Shown in pieces: positions 1 to 10,191 of a DNA stretch of 64,000 nucleotides. The position numbers and the translations under genes were made by a program. Under the pieces are notes generated by a model. That model was not told the origin of the DNA. It searched no databases and saw only the letters and a list, made by a program, of their open reading frames with translations. The stretch is from Acinetobacter sp. TR3 (GTDB lineage Bacteria > Pseudomonadota > Gammaproteobacteria > Pseudomonadales > Moraxellaceae), in contig NZ_CP114264.1 in NCBI RefSeq assembly GCF_027105055.1, positions 992,001 to 1,056,000 on the forward strand, in the 5' to 3' direction. The stretch's first letter is position 1, and every line of letters begins with the position of its first letter.

Positions 1-753
1 GATGTGGCGAATTTACCTAAACTAAATTCTAAATCAGATCTAGCTTATGTCATGAATGCAGTTTCAACGATTCGATCTGCTTTAAATGGACAAGTGCCGC
101 TGATTGGTTTTTCGGGCAGCCCTTGGACTTTAGCAACCTATATGGTTGAAGGTGGTTCAAGTAAAGAATTCCGCTTCATTAAGAATATGATGTATGCGCA
201 ACCTGAAGTGTTACATGCCTTACTTGATCATCTTGCTGATTCAGTGATTGATTATCTGAATGCACAAATTGATGCAGGTGCTCAAGCAATTCAAATTTTT
301 GATAGCTGGGGTGGTGCGCTAGCGCATAGGGAATATATTGAATTCTCACTGAACTATATGACCAAGATTATTGCAGGACTGCAACGTGAAAAAGATGGTC
401 AACGTATTCCGATTATTGTATTCACCAAAGGTGGCGGTCAGTGGTTGGAGACAATGTTGACCACAGGTGCTGATGCGTTTGGTCTAGATTGGACTACACC
501 ACTTTATACTGCACGTGATGTGGTTGCTGGTCGAGCTGCCCTACAAGGAAACTTAGATCCAGCAGTGCTCTATGGCTCAGCTGCTTCAATTGAAAAATCT
601 GTGAAAGCGATGTTGGATGATGCGTATGCAAATGGTGAGAAAACAGGGTATATCGCAAACTTAGGTCATGGCATTACCCAATGGGTTGATCCTGCCCAAC
701 CTAAGATTTTTGTCGATACTGTACATGAATACAGCGCAAAATATTTAGGTTGA
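1..753 (+). CDS. hemE: Uroporphyrinogen decarboxylase, 3' part (5' end outside window)
   Basis: Decarboxylates the four acetate side chains of uroporphyrinogen III to give coproporphyrinogen III in cytoplasmic haem synthesis. The frame is open from base 1, so the N-terminal third, including the substrate-binding arginines, lies upstream. About 250 residues remain. Visible family features are the [16 protein letters not shown] stretch, the IFDSWGGAL segment and the C-terminal [13 protein letters not shown] block typical of HemE. A GTG at base 4 is an internal valine codon, not a start. The gene ends 42 bases before a DUF817 gene on the same strand. Identification is secure; only the length is incomplete. 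Confidence 0.97.
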   Translation, partial: DVANLPKLNSKSDLAYVMNAVSTIRSALNGQVPLIGFSGSPWTLATYMVEGGSSKEFRFIKNMMYAQPEVLHALLDHLADSVIDYLNAQIDAGAQAIQIFDSWGGALAHREYIEFSLNYMTKIIAGLQREKDGQRIPIIVFTKGGGQWLETMLTTGADAFGLDWTTPLYTARDVVAGRAALQGNLDPAVLYGSAASIEKSVKAMLDDAYANGEKTGYIANLGHGITQWVDPAQPKIFVDTVHEYSAKYLG

Positions 754-795
754 TATTGAGCATATTTCAAGACTAAACACGCTAGGATTCATTTT

Positions 796-1590
796 GTGCA
801 GTTGATCGTATTATCCCTAAATTTCATGACTAAGGCAGCTTCGGCTGCCTTATTTGGGTTGTTGCTTTTGATTGCATTTGCAGTCACCGCACCGATGGGA
901 AGTCATGAATATTGGGGCTTTTTTCGTTACGATTATTTGTTATTTTATGCGCTGATTATTCAAACCTGTCTAATTTATTTAAAGCTTGAATCATGGGCTG
1001 AAGCGAAAGTGATAGCCTTGTTTCATATCATGGCAATGGGGATGGAAATTTTCCTCACGCATCCAGCGATTGCCTCATGGCAATATCCCCAACCAGCCAT
1101 ATTTAAATTACTGACTGTGCCATTGTTTGCAGGGTTTATGTATTCAGCAGTGGGTAGTTTTTTTGCTCGTTCTTTGCGACTCTATAATGTTTCATTCGAG
1201 AATTTGCCGAATTTTGGCAATATGCTGTGTTTGGCAGTGTTGTCTTACCTTAACTTTATGAGCAAGTTTTTTATTCCTGATATTCGTCTTGCGCTATTTA
1301 TTTGGAGCATCGTAATTTTTTGGAAAACTCGGCTTTATTTTCAGTTGCAGCAACATCGTTTTAAAGTGCCTATGCTACCGATTTTATTGTTGCTTGCTTT
1401 TTTGATTTGGATTGCAGAGAACATCAGTACTTTCTATAAAATTTGGCTTTATCCAAGCCAAGTTGATGCTTGGCATATGGTGGGTTGGGGCAAGTTAGGT
1501 TCTTGGTATCTATTATTACTTTTAAGTTTAGTCTTGGTTTTAAAAATATTAGGTGTGCGGGATAAAAATGGATCTTGGCGATTGCGCTAA
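796..1590 (+). CDS. DUF817 family integral membrane protein
   Basis: A 264-residue, very hydrophobic protein with about seven predicted membrane segments. The central stretch (SHEYWGFFRYDYLLFYAL, then HIMAMGMEIFLTHPAIASW) matches what I recall of the DUF817 family, whose role is unknown. GTG at 796 is preferred because AGGA lies eight bases upstream; ATG at 826 is an alternative and would remove ten residues. It follows hemE closely and could be co-transcribed with it. A strong terminator follows at 1611. No function can be assigned. Confidence 0.85.
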   Translation: MQLIVLSLNFMTKAASAALFGLLLLIAFAVTAPMGSHEYWGFFRYDYLLFYALIIQTCLIYLKLESWAEAKVIALFHIMAMGMEIFLTHPAIASWQYPQPAIFKLLTVPLFAGFMYSAVGSFFARSLRLYNVSFENLPNFGNMLCLAVLSYLNFMSKFFIPDIRLALFIWSIVIFWKTRLYFQLQQHRFKVPMLPILLLLAFLIWIAENISTFYKIWLYPSQVDAWHMVGWGKLGSWYLLLLLSLVLVLKILGVRDKNGSWRLR

Positions 1591-1610
1591 AAGATTATAG
1601 TCGTGCAAAT

Positions 1611-1635
1611 GGAGCTTTTATTGAGCTCCTTTTTG
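1611..1635 (+). terminator. Intrinsic terminator after DUF817 gene
   Basis: GGAGCT and AGCTCC arms around a seven-base loop, followed by a run of five T. Confidence 0.85.
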
Positions 1636-1776
1636 TTATAAATATTTCATATATATTTCAAAATTTATTTGCTAAAAAAGTTTAACCTCGTTATGTTAAT
1701 CTTTGTGTAAGAACAATTACACAGCACAATAGTGATAACAAATAGTTAAAAATAATTGAGACTGGAGACATTTCTT

Positions 1777-2247
1777 ATGTTAAAAAAAATTGCATTAGCA
1801 GCTTTGCTAGCAGCTGGCTCAAGTGTTGCAATGGCTGATAATGATGTTGGTTGCGGTGCTGGTACACAAATTTGGGCAGGTCAAAAAGGTATTGCACCTA
1901 AAATCCTTGCAGCAACAACCAATGGAATTTTTACCAACCAATTATTAGGGATTACGTTCGGTACTTTAGGATGCCGTCAAGGTGGTACAGTAACGGCTCA
2001 AGTTGTGACATTTACCAATGAAAATGCAGAGTCTTTAGCGCGTGATATGGCAGTTGGTCAAGGCGAAAGTTTAAATGTACTTGCCGAATTAATGCAAATT
2101 AAAGCCAACGACAAAGCTCGCTTCTTTGCTGTGTCTAAAGCAAACTTTGCTGAAATTTATTCAAGCAAAAATACAAACTCACTTCAAGTTTTAGATGCTT
2201 TACAAAGCGTGATGGCAAAAGACGCTGTGCTTAAAGCATACGTTTAA
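1777..2247 (+). CDS. DUF3015 family exported protein
   Basis: A 156-residue secreted protein of unknown role. ATG at 1777 is chosen because GGAGA lies about eight bases upstream and the protein then begins with a clean signal peptide (MLKKIALAALLAAGSSVAMA, cleavage near residue 20); the frame stays open a further seven codons upstream. The mature part has the DUF3015 pattern: VGCGAGTQIWAGQKGI, then TNGIFTNQLLGITFGTLGC with paired cysteines, probably a periplasmic disulphide. It is a single transcription unit with its own terminator. The family is common in gammaproteobacteria and has no established function. Confidence 0.85.
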   Translation: MLKKIALAALLAAGSSVAMADNDVGCGAGTQIWAGQKGIAPKILAATTNGIFTNQLLGITFGTLGCRQGGTVTAQVVTFTNENAESLARDMAVGQGESLNVLAELMQIKANDKARFFAVSKANFAEIYSSKNTNSLQVLDALQSVMAKDAVLKAYV

Positions 2248-2260
2248 TTTGTTGCACGAT

Positions 2261-2290
2261 AAAACCCTGTCTTAATGGCAGGGTTTTCTT
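2261..2290 (+). terminator. Intrinsic terminator after DUF3015 gene
   Basis: AAAACCCTG and CAGGGTTTT arms with a short loop, followed by a short T-rich tail. Confidence 0.85.
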
Positions 2291-2326
2291 ATACTTATTC
2301 TGATTATTTTTAAAAATTGCGATTGA

Positions 2327-4207
2327 ATGAAATTAGCTACTTTTGTATTTACATCTTTGATATGTCATTTTACATATGCCTCGGTTGAATCTGATTTACA
2401 AAAGTATTTAGACCTTGCTCAACAAAAACAATTAGATCATCAAACCACATGGCAACGCTTGATGTATGCCGATCAAAAACAAAACAGTGAAGTCACTTAT
2501 GCTGGTTATTTTTATGCCAAAGACGGCAAAACAAATTTAAAGAGTGAATTACAAGCAAATATTAAAGCCTTGTTTCTTGAAGCCCCAGATAACCAATCCA
2601 TCCGTTGTAAGTTTCCTGCACGTAGTCGTTGGTTAATGCAACAACTCGATATTGATGTACAACAACTTCCAAAAGTAAATTGTGTTGAATTTAACGATTG
2701 GATCAATCAAATCAAGCCGCATAAAGCCACTTTGGTTTATGCCACTGACTTTATGGGCAATCCGAGTTCGATGTTTGGGCATACTTTGCTGCGTCTAGAT
2801 CCTAAAGATCAGAAACAACTCAATTTGGTTTCCTATGCAGTAAATTATGCAGCCACAGTGAAAGGTGATGATAATTGGTCTTATGCATGGAAAGGCTTAA
2901 CAGGACAGTATCCCGGTGAATATTCACTAATGCCGTATTATCGCAAAGTAAAAGAGTATGGTGATTTTGAAAGTCGTGATCTATGGGAATATGAGCTCAA
3001 TTTAACACCTGAAAAAACTCATTTTTTGGTTGAACATATTTGGGAAATGCAGCATGTGAGTTTTCCCTATTATTTCGTCAGTGATAATTGTGCTTATCGT
3101 TTATTAGGTCTAATTGATTTAGTACGTCCCGATTTAAACCTAAAACAGCAGTTTAGTTACGCTGCAATTCCAATTGAAACCTTAAAGGCTGTTGATCAGC
3201 AAGCTTTAGTTAAAGAAGTGGTCTATCGTCCTGCATTGGAAACTCAACTACTTTCGCAAGCCAAACAACATGGTACAGATTTGGCTAAAATTGCCCATCA
3301 AATTGCTTTTATTGAAACTGATCAAGTTCAATCCACGCTAAAAACATATAGCCAGCAAGATCAGGCCAAAATTTTAGAAATGGCTTACGATGATTTATAT
3401 CTACAATATATCAGCCGTCAAGTTGATGCCAATATTGCTCAGCCAAAATTAAGACAGCTTCTTGCTGAAAGAAGTCAGATTCAAGTTGAAAAGCAACGCC
3501 AACAACCAGAGCGTCCAAAAATGCAGCCTGTAGAAGGGCATCATGCACGTAATTTGTCAGTGAATGTGGGTGAGGTGCAAGGACAAAAGTTTGTGGAGCT
3601 GGGTCAACGTCAGGCTTATCACGATTTGATTGATCCACAAGGAGGTTATCGCACAGGCACACAATTACTGTTTTTAGATGGTAGTCTGCAATATCGTGAT
3701 GACAAGCTCAAGCTCGAACATTTAGATCTATTATCGGTGAATTCTTATAATCCAGTTCAACCTTTTAAATCGCCGTTAACTTGGGGATTTAATCTAGGTT
3801 GGAAACAGGAAGCGATTGAAAATGGGCAGTTGAGTGAAGATGCGCAACATGGCGTGATGAATCTAAATATGCAAGTTGGTTATAGCGTGGCAGATTATGA
3901 TCGTCAACATCTGTGTTATGCCCAACTACAAAGCCATATTCAAGGCGGTAAAAATTTAGATAAAGGCTGGCGTGTTGGAGCTGGGCCGACTGTAGGTTGT
4001 ATGAACGTATGGTCTGATAATATTAATAGTGTGGTGCAAGTTGAACTGCCGTATTGGCAAGATCAGAACCAGTGGAATTTAAGAGTCGGTACACAGCTAC
4101 AATATAGTGTGAATACAAATCATGCTCTGCGTCTGAATTTGGATTTTGAACAACAAGATCATAAAGACTGGAATAAAGTAGGTTTAGGCTATGTTCTGTT
4201 TTTTTAG
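2327..4207 (+). CDS. DUF4105 (Lnb N-terminal-like) exported protein
   Basis: A 626-residue exported protein. Residues 1-18 form a signal peptide (ends TYA). Residues about 135-265 carry the DUF4105 pattern: a Ser-Met-Phe-Gly-His stretch in NPSSMFGHTLLRLD, the YAVNYAA motif, GEYSLMPYYRKVKEY, and a DNCAYRLLGLID segment with a conserved Asn-Cys. This fold is related to the Lnb lacto-N-biosidase/NlpC-P60 group, so His and Cys are candidate catalytic residues. The last 220 residues are rich in beta strand and aromatics and end in a phenylalanine, which suggests an outer-membrane or periplasmic beta domain. The substrate is unknown. It is convergent with the cupin gene. Confidence 0.85.
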   Translation: MKLATFVFTSLICHFTYASVESDLQKYLDLAQQKQLDHQTTWQRLMYADQKQNSEVTYAGYFYAKDGKTNLKSELQANIKALFLEAPDNQSIRCKFPARSRWLMQQLDIDVQQLPKVNCVEFNDWINQIKPHKATLVYATDFMGNPSSMFGHTLLRLDPKDQKQLNLVSYAVNYAATVKGDDNWSYAWKGLTGQYPGEYSLMPYYRKVKEYGDFESRDLWEYELNLTPEKTHFLVEHIWEMQHVSFPYYFVSDNCAYRLLGLIDLVRPDLNLKQQFSYAAIPIETLKAVDQQALVKEVVYRPALETQLLSQAKQHGTDLAKIAHQIAFIETDQVQSTLKTYSQQDQAKILEMAYDDLYLQYISRQVDANIAQPKLRQLLAERSQIQVEKQRQQPERPKMQPVEGHHARNLSVNVGEVQGQKFVELGQRQAYHDLIDPQGGYRTGTQLLFLDGSLQYRDDKLKLEHLDLLSVNSYNPVQPFKSPLTWGFNLGWKQEAIENGQLSEDAQHGVMNLNMQVGYSVADYDRQHLCYAQLQSHIQGGKNLDKGWRVGAGPTVGCMNVWSDNINSVVQVELPYWQDQNQWNLRVGTQLQYSVNTNHALRLNLDFEQQDHKDWNKVGLGYVLFF

Positions 4208-4243
4208 ATAAGATATCACTAGGATCAGGCTAATTTCCAGTAT

Positions 4244-4606
4244 CTAGACTTCAACGATGACATAGTATTTTTTAACTGCTTCAACGACTTCAAATGTACC
4301 GACAAATGCGGGTGGGATAATCCCTGCATTTCCAGCAGTCACTTCAATAAAAGAATTGGTTTTTGCATCGTGGATACGGACAATTCCTTCAATCACTTGA
4401 AAGAACTCTTGTTTATTGTCAGCAAATACAATATTCCAAGCACCAATTTCACATTTCCAAATACCGCAGTCCATATGTGGATGTTCATATAAGCTATAGG
4501 TGAGACGTTCAGGATTACCTCGAACCAGACGATCGGGACGAGGGTAATCAATATTTGCTTCATTTACGATTAAATCGCCGAAACCTGCTAACTGAACTGA
4601 TGACAT
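4244..4606 (-). CDS. Cupin domain protein (DUF861-like)
   Basis: A 120-residue single-domain cupin. The core is visible as IWKCEIGAWNIVFADNKQEFFQVIEGIVRI (strand pair with the EFFQVIEG motif) followed by AGNAGIIPPAFVGTFEVVE. This resembles the cupin_3/DUF861 group, sometimes linked to ethanolamine- or ureidoglycine-type enzymes, but the His metal ligands of classical cupins are not obvious here. It starts 14 bases after the folE stop on the same strand, so the two are probably one transcript. The co-transcription suggests a pterin or folate link, which is inference only. Confidence 0.8.
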   Translation of the reverse strand: MSSVQLAGFGDLIVNEANIDYPRPDRLVRGNPERLTYSLYEHPHMDCGIWKCEIGAWNIVFADNKQEFFQVIEGIVRIHDAKTNSFIEVTAGNAGIIPPAFVGTFEVVEAVKKYYVIVEV

Positions 4607-4620
4607 TCTAATTGCTCAGC

Positions 4621-5175
4621 TTAATAGCTTTCAGGAACAGCACTTAAAAACTCACGACGTGCATCTTTATCCGTTTTAAAATCACCCACAAAAGAAACTG
4701 TACGTGTGGTTGATTCTTGCTTACCAACACCGCGCATCATCATACACATATGGGCTGAGTCAATGACAACCGCAACACCACGTGCTTGAGTTACTTCAGC
4801 AACTGCTTCTGCAATTTGCTGTGTTAAGTTTTCTTGAATTTGCAAACGACGCGCAAACATTTCTGTAATACGTGCAAATTTAGATAAACCTAAAACTTGA
4901 CCTTCAGGTAAATAAGCAATATGGACACGACCATAAAAAGGGAGAAGGTGATGTTCACAAAGCGAATAAAACTCGATATTTTTGACCAATACCATTTCGT
5001 GGTTATCGGATGGGAAAACCGCACTATTTGTAACTTCTTCAAGGGTTTTGCTATAACCAGAAGTTAAAAAAGAAAAAGCTTTAGCCGCACGCATAGGCGT
5101 ATCTTTTAAGCCTGGGCGATTTAGATCTTCACCAACGGCAGTTAAAATATTTGCGTACGATTGCTGCATAGACAT
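4621..5175 (-). CDS. folE: GTP cyclohydrolase I
   Basis: Converts GTP to 7,8-dihydroneopterin triphosphate, the first step toward tetrahydrofolate and other pterins. The 184-residue protein carries the zinc ligands: Cys and His in [13 protein letters not shown] and Cys in [15 protein letters not shown]. The [16 protein letters not shown] helix and the final ARREFL are also typical. ATG at 5175 is taken as the start; a GTG at 5187 would add four residues. Likely co-transcribed with the downstream cupin gene. Confidence 0.96.
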   Translation of the reverse strand: MSMQQSYANILTAVGEDLNRPGLKDTPMRAAKAFSFLTSGYSKTLEEVTNSAVFPSDNHEMVLVKNIEFYSLCEHHLLPFYGRVHIAYLPEGQVLGLSKFARITEMFARRLQIQENLTQQIAEAVAEVTQARGVAVVIDSAHMCMMMRGVGKQESTTRTVSFVGDFKTDKDARREFLSAVPESY

Positions 5176-5259
5176 AACAATGTTCACTTAGGTGGGTTGA
5201 ACAAAACGGGAATTGTATCAGAAAACGACTCAAAAACTTAATTTTGAACCAAATGCCGA

Positions 5260-5949
5260 TTATTGTTTGTGCTTTGGGTTCTTTTCTGCACGTTTTAAGA
5301 GCACTAAAACAGCACCAGTACCCCCTTGATTTTCAGGTGCGCTGACAAATGCAAGTACATCACGATGTTGTCTAAGCCAGCCATTGACATAGGTTTTTAA
5401 AATGGCTTCAGGTCCTTTACCGTGAACAATTTTGATGACATTTTGATTTTCATCTTTTGCCATTTGAATGATCTGTAGAACGGCTGCTCGGGCTTGTTCA
5501 ACGGTACAGCCATGTAAATCGACTGCTTCAAACCAACGAGTTTTACCTGTTTTTAAATCTTCAAAGACTTTGTGCTGCAAGGTTGCAATGCGATAGCTTA
5601 AAGTCGTTTGGCTTGCCACTGGATTTAGGATCGCTTGAGTATCCGAAATTTCTGTAAGCTCTTGCTCAGTACCACCTTCGGCTGCTGCGCGTTTTGCTAA
5701 AGTTTGGGCATCAACTTTTTTGCGACGTGTGACTTTGGTGTCTGCAATATTTTGATTGTCGATAGGTTTTACCCCAAGTAGGGCTTTTTTAAAAAGCTCA
5801 GTATCTTCCAACTCCTCATTGATAGCCTGAGTTTTTTTTGCCTTAACTTGTTTTGCTATAGCATTAGATTGAGGACTAGAGATTTGCTTTTTAAAAGCTT
5901 TCAGCAAGTTAAACTGATCTTTAGAAAGCGAGGAATCATGTTTACTCAT
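5260..5949 (-). CDS. Smr domain protein
   Basis: A 229-residue protein with a low-complexity, Lys/Gln-rich N-terminal half and a C-terminal Smr (small MutS-related) domain at about residues 140-222. The domain shows the DLHGCTVEQARAAV motif, followed by IVHGKGPEAILK and the final GGTGAVLVLL strand. Smr domains bind or nick nucleic acid; stand-alone proteins of this layout (SmrA/SmrB group) include SmrB, a nuclease acting on mRNA at collided ribosomes in E. coli. Whether this protein does so is unknown. The ATG at 5949 (MSKHDSS) is preferred over the upstream in-frame start at 5970. Confidence 0.88.
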   Translation of the reverse strand: MSKHDSSLSKDQFNLLKAFKKQISSPQSNAIAKQVKAKKTQAINEELEDTELFKKALLGVKPIDNQNIADTKVTRRKKVDAQTLAKRAAAEGGTEQELTEISDTQAILNPVASQTTLSYRIATLQHKVFEDLKTGKTRWFEAVDLHGCTVEQARAAVLQIIQMAKDENQNVIKIVHGKGPEAILKTYVNGWLRQHRDVLAFVSAPENQGGTGAVLVLLKRAEKNPKHKQ

Positions 5950-6147
5950 AATTTTTAAGAAAATATGCAAGATACGAGAGAGATGGAAAAATTATAGTCC
6001 GAAACCGTGATGATTTGAACTGAATTGCATTCATGGAGCGATATGAGCTTTAAAGTGATGATAAATGCTTCAAAGTATTGATGGGATAAATTGATTTAGT
6101 TTCTTTATCCATTATCTACGGAAGCTACGTTTGTAATTTTTCATTTA

Positions 6148-6567
6148 TTAAGAGGGAATTAGAATCCTTATAATTCGTGATTGGTTTAAGCCTTTATTTT
6201 TTAAACGGTCGTACAGTTCAAAGCAAATATGTTGGTTAACTTGAACACGGGGTAAAGTATCATCGAAGTCAAAATAACGAATATAACCAGATTGATCCAT
6301 CACAATTGCAAGGCGCTCGAAGTGACCTCTCCGTTTCTGAAAAGTTTTATATTGTTCTACTACACCGCATTCTTCAGATTTAATAAATGTATCTACAGGG
6401 GAAAAGTACATTCCGCTGCTAATAAAGATGACTCCAGGAATTAAACTAAAGAAATAAAATACTCTTGGATTTTTGAACTTCTGAATTTTTTGATAGCAAT
6501 AGAGATGACTATAAATTGGAAAGCTAACTAAAAAGATCAGCCCTAGAATTAATAAAAAATTACTCAT
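6148..6567 (-). CDS. Small membrane protein of unknown function
   Basis: A 139-residue protein that I do not recognise. Two hydrophobic segments lie at residues about 3-21 and 38-56, followed by a soluble, basic C-terminal half (about 60-139) with two cysteines, CGVVEQYKTF and HICFELYD. Topology would place the C-terminal part on the same side as the N-terminus. It is followed downstream by trpD-trpC transcription from the same strand and is about 140 bases from the trpC terminator. No motif gives a function. Confidence 0.65.
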   Translation of the reverse strand: MSNFLLILGLIFLVSFPIYSHLYCYQKIQKFKNPRVFYFFSLIPGVIFISSGMYFSPVDTFIKSEECGVVEQYKTFQKRRGHFERLAIVMDQSGYIRYFDFDDTLPRVQVNQHICFELYDRLKNKGLNQSRIIRILIPS

Positions 6568-6670
6568 GTTTTTTCATCAGTCTTTAATCGTTGATTAATC
6601 TATTGGTATTTTCTAACTCTAATTTTTATTCTTTATTAAGAACTTATATTTAGTTCTAGCATCATTTAAA

Positions 6671-6700
6671 AGGTTCAAGGCAAAATTTTACCTTGAACCT
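6671..6700 (-). terminator. Terminator of trpDC transcript
   Basis: Perfect ten-base arms (AGGTTCAAGG and CCTTGAACCT) separated by ten bases, with TTTAAAT following on the minus strand. Confidence 0.85.
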
Positions 6701-6707
6701 CATAAAT

Positions 6708-7514
6708 TTAAACCTGTTCAGTTTTTCCAAACAACTCACCAAACGCCAGATCAGGGTGGGGCTGTTTCATAAAGCTTTCACCAACAAGGAACGTATGAAT
6801 ATCATTGGCTTGCATCATTTCTACATCAGCAGGAGTTGCAATACCACTTTCTGTGACTAAAACACGAGAAGCAGGCAATAATTTCTTTAAACGTAATGAG
6901 GTATTTAAATCTACATCAAAGGTTTTAAGGTTGCGGTTATTAACACCTAGAATACATTGCTCAGAAAGCTTTAACGCACGCTCTAACTCATATTCATCGT
7001 GTACTTCGACCAACACATCCAACTGATGCTCAAATGCAGTTTTCGACATTTCTTCAAGTTGTTGATCTGATAAACATGCCACAATTAATAAAATACAATC
7101 TGCATGTAAGGCACGTGCTTCAACAACATTATAAGGATCAACTAAGAAATCTTTGCGCAACGCAGGTAGGCCACAGTGATTACGTGCGATTGCAATATTT
7201 TCATCCGCACCTTGGAAGAAATCCACATCTGTTAATACAGACAAACAAGCAGCACCTGCTTGTTCATATTGCTGTGCAATTTCAGCAGGATTGAAATCTG
7301 CTCGGATCACACCTTTAGATGGTGACGCTTTTTTAATTTCAGCAATAACGGCTGGACGTTTATGTTGTAAAGCCTTGGCAAAACCACGAACAGGTGTTGC
7401 TTCTTTTGCCCACTGTTCTACATCATACAAGCTACGTTGTTTTAAACGTGTTGCAAGCTCCTCATGTTTGCGGTCAACAATTTTACCTAAAATGGTATTT
7501 TGAATATCGATCAT
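6708..7514 (-). CDS. trpC: Indole-3-glycerol phosphate synthase
   Basis: Closes the ring of CdRP to indole-3-glycerol phosphate in tryptophan synthesis. The 268-residue single-domain TIM barrel shows the family landmarks: the N-terminal ILGKIVDRKHEE, AEIKKASPSKGVI with the catalytic lysine, LSVLTDVDFFQG, LRKDFLVDPYNV, LGVNNRNLKTFDVD, VTESGI, and FLVGESFMK at the end. It is not fused to trpF, unlike the E. coli enzyme. It starts nine bases after trpD and the two form an operon. Confidence 0.97.
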   Translation of the reverse strand: MIDIQNTILGKIVDRKHEELATRLKQRSLYDVEQWAKEATPVRGFAKALQHKRPAVIAEIKKASPSKGVIRADFNPAEIAQQYEQAGAACLSVLTDVDFFQGADENIAIARNHCGLPALRKDFLVDPYNVVEARALHADCILLIVACLSDQQLEEMSKTAFEHQLDVLVEVHDEYELERALKLSEQCILGVNNRNLKTFDVDLNTSLRLKKLLPASRVLVTESGIATPADVEMMQANDIHTFLVGESFMKQPHPDLAFGELFGKTEQV

Positions 7515-7523
7515 GAGAAGTCC

Positions 7524-8573
7524 TTAGTCTGCCTGAGATTGTTTCAATGTCTTGGTAAATTCAGCCAAGATACTCATTTTTTCTAAAGCTTGTCCGCCAT
7601 AAAGAATATCTTGAGCGAACTCAACTGCTTGCTTGTAAGTCTTGGTGATACCAGCAACATAAATACCTGCACCTGCATTCAGTGCAATCATGTTTGCTGC
7701 TTTTTCACCAATATCTGATTTATCACGACCTAAAGCATCTTTGATCAGCTTTAAGCTTTCTTCTGAACTGTTGACCACTAAGCCAGTCAGTGTTTGAGAG
7801 GGAATACCAACTTCATCAGGCGTTAGCGTCCATTCGCTAATTTCACCATCTTTAAGTTCTGCGACAGTCGTTGGGGCTGCAAGACTGATCTCATCTAAAC
7901 CATCTTTAGAGTGTACAACCAGTACATGCACTGCACCCAACTGCTTTAATACTTCAGCGATAGGGCGACATAACTCATCTGAAAATACCCCGATCACAAA
8001 ACGATTCACACCAGCAGGATTTGTTAATGGGCCAAGTAGATTGAAAATACTACGAATACCTAACTCACGACGAGGTGCGACTGCATAACGCATGGCTTTA
8101 TGATGATTTGGTGCAAATAGGAAACCTACACCCATTTCACGGATGCAGCGTTCGGTTTGTTGCATATCTAAATCAAGCTGAATTCCCATTTGTTCGAGTA
8201 CATCGGATGAACCTGACTTACTCGACACACCACGGTTACCATGTTTGGCGATGGTTGCACCAGCAGCAGCTATAACGAAACTTGAAGCTGTAGAGACGTT
8301 AAATAAATTCTGACCATCTCCACCTGTGCCGACAATATCAACCAAGTGAGGAATATCACTCACATCAATTTTAATTGCAAACTCACGCATAATGCGTGCT
8401 GCTGCAGTGATTTCATCAATACTTTCACCTTTCATGCGCAAGCCCATCATTAACGCACCGATTTGTGCATCAGTTGCTTCGCCCTGCATAATGCTACGCA
8501 TGACATCTTCCATTTGTGGCTGGGTAAGATGAATGTTTTTGGTAATGTGATTAAGAGCCTGTTGGATATTCAT
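7524..8573 (-). CDS. trpD: Anthranilate phosphoribosyltransferase
   Basis: Transfers phosphoribosyl from PRPP to anthranilate. The 349-residue protein carries the PRPP-binding glycine loop [15 protein letters not shown] and the [18 protein letters not shown] stretch that defines the family, then the NLLGPLTNP motif. ATG at 8573 gives the usual length; an ATG two codons earlier (8579) is possible. It is separate from trpG, unlike the fused TrpGD of enterobacteria. Operon with trpC. Confidence 0.97.
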   Translation of the reverse strand: MNIQQALNHITKNIHLTQPQMEDVMRSIMQGEATDAQIGALMMGLRMKGESIDEITAAARIMREFAIKIDVSDIPHLVDIVGTGGDGQNLFNVSTASSFVIAAAGATIAKHGNRGVSSKSGSSDVLEQMGIQLDLDMQQTERCIREMGVGFLFAPNHHKAMRYAVAPRRELGIRSIFNLLGPLTNPAGVNRFVIGVFSDELCRPIAEVLKQLGAVHVLVVHSKDGLDEISLAAPTTVAELKDGEISEWTLTPDEVGIPSQTLTGLVVNSSEESLKLIKDALGRDKSDIGEKAANMIALNAGAGIYVAGITKTYKQAVEFAQDILYGGQALEKMSILAEFTKTLKQSQAD

Positions 8574-8782
8574 AGTCATGAGTTACAGCATTAATGATTA
8601 AAATTCTTAAGTGAAGTTGGTTAGTAAAGAAGAAGGGCTTGGTTTTGTGAGAAATGGCTCACTTGCTAATCGGCTATGTTAGCAGAAAATAGTCTCAGTT
8701 TTATGTTTGTGCTTAGATTTTAATTTAAATAGCTAGGTAGAGTGGTTCTTAATCTTTTCTAATCATGATCTGTATAAAATTA

Positions 8783-8814
8783 AAAGCCAATCATCGAATC
8801 GAATGATTGGCTTT
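8783..8814 (-). terminator. Terminator of the transporter gene
   Basis: AAAGCCAATCAT and ATGATTGGCTTT arms around an eight-base loop, with an AT-rich tail on the minus strand. It separates the transporter transcript from trpDC. Confidence 0.85.
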
Positions 8815-8832
8815 GATTGAAACAATATTTGA

Positions 8833-10191
8833 TTAATCGTTATTGATGCTGTTTCTAAGCCCAAGTATTTGGCTTGTTGCCACACCAGCAGTTATAGAGC
8901 CATTTACATTTAAAGCCGTACGGCCCATATCAATCAACGGTTCAATCGAAATCAGTAGAGCGACCAATGTGACTGGCAGCCCCATTGCAGGTAAAACAAT
9001 CAAGGCAGCGAATGTTGCGCCACCACCAACACCTGCGACACCGATTGAACTCAGTGTAACGATTGTCACCAGTTGTGCTATCCATAAAGGATCAAGAGGA
9101 TTAATTCCTACTGTAGGCGCTACCATAACCGCAAGCATAGCTGGGTATAAACCTGCACAACCATTTTGACCTATTGTCGCTCCAAATGATGCTGAAAAAC
9201 TGGCGATGCCTTCTGGAACACTTAATTGTTTATGTTGTGTTTCAATGTTGAGAGGAATGCTTGCTGCACTTGAGCGGCTTGTAAATGCAAAAGTAAGTAC
9301 AGGAAAAACTTTTTTGAAAAACTCAATTGGGTTGACACGAACGAATAATAAAATTAGCCCATGTACAATAAACATAACGGCAAGACCGAGATAAGAAGCG
9401 ACTAGAAACTCACCTAGCTTAACAATGTCAGCAAGGTTTGCAGTTGCGACCATTTTCGCCATGAGTGCTAATACACCATAAGGCGTAAATTGCATCACTA
9501 AACGCACTAAGCCAATAATCAAGGCTTGTAATGCTTCGATACCATGTCGAATTCTCTCACCATTGATCGGGTCTTTATCCATCAATTTTAATGCTGCAAC
9601 ACCTAAAAAAGCTGAGAAAATCACCACACTAATGATTGATGTTGGTCGTATACCTGTTAAATCTGCAAAAGGGTTTTGTGGCAATAAAGAGAGAAGTAGT
9701 TTAGGTATATCTAGGTTCGTGACTTGACCAATGTAATCGCTTTGAATTGCAGCAAGGCGCGCAGTTTCTTTAGTGCCTTGGACTAAGCCCTCGGCAGTCA
9801 GACCAAATAAGTTAGTAATACTAATTCCGACAAAAGCAGCAATTGCTGTGGTAACCAGTAAAATACCAATAACAAATACGCTGATTTTACCTAAAGAAGT
9901 GGTTTGATGGAGTTTGACGACCGCACTTAAAATGGAGATAAAAATAAGTGGCATGATCACCATTTGTAAAAGTTGAACATAACCATTACCGATGAGATTG
10001 AACCATGCAACAGATTGTTCAATAATTGCACTGTTGCTGTAAATCGCTTTAAGACTTAAACCATAAATAATACCTACGATCATACCGATCAGTACTTTTT
10101 TAGAAAGACTCCAATCTTGTCGGTAACTAAAAAACAATCCTGCAATCAGCAAGAAAAAAACAATAATATTCAATAAAACTAAGATATTCAC
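8833..10191 (-). CDS. tcyP: L-cystine-type dicarboxylate/amino acid:cation symporter
   Basis: A 452-residue inner-membrane symporter of the DAACS/SLC1 family with about eight membrane segments plus two re-entrant loops. Visible landmarks are [16 protein letters not shown], the serine-rich hairpin [14 protein letters not shown], and the [23 protein letters not shown] block. The last matches the TcyP/YdjN cystine subgroup better than the glutamate (GltP) or C4-dicarboxylate (DctA) carriers, so sodium- or proton-driven cystine uptake is likely. It has its own terminator and lies between trpG and trpD, two genes that act in the same pathway. Confidence 0.87.
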   Translation of the reverse strand: MNILVLLNIIVFFLLIAGLFFSYRQDWSLSKKVLIGMIVGIIYGLSLKAIYSNSAIIEQSVAWFNLIGNGYVQLLQMVIMPLIFISILSAVVKLHQTTSLGKISVFVIGILLVTTAIAAFVGISITNLFGLTAEGLVQGTKETARLAAIQSDYIGQVTNLDIPKLLLSLLPQNPFADLTGIRPTSIISVVIFSAFLGVAALKLMDKDPINGERIRHGIEALQALIIGLVRLVMQFTPYGVLALMAKMVATANLADIVKLGEFLVASYLGLAVMFIVHGLILLFVRVNPIEFFKKVFPVLTFAFTSRSSAASIPLNIETQHKQLSVPEGIASFSASFGATIGQNGCAGLYPAMLAVMVAPTVGINPLDPLWIAQLVTIVTLSSIGVAGVGGGATFAALIVLPAMGLPVTLVALLISIEPLIDMGRTALNVNGSITAGVATSQILGLRNSINND

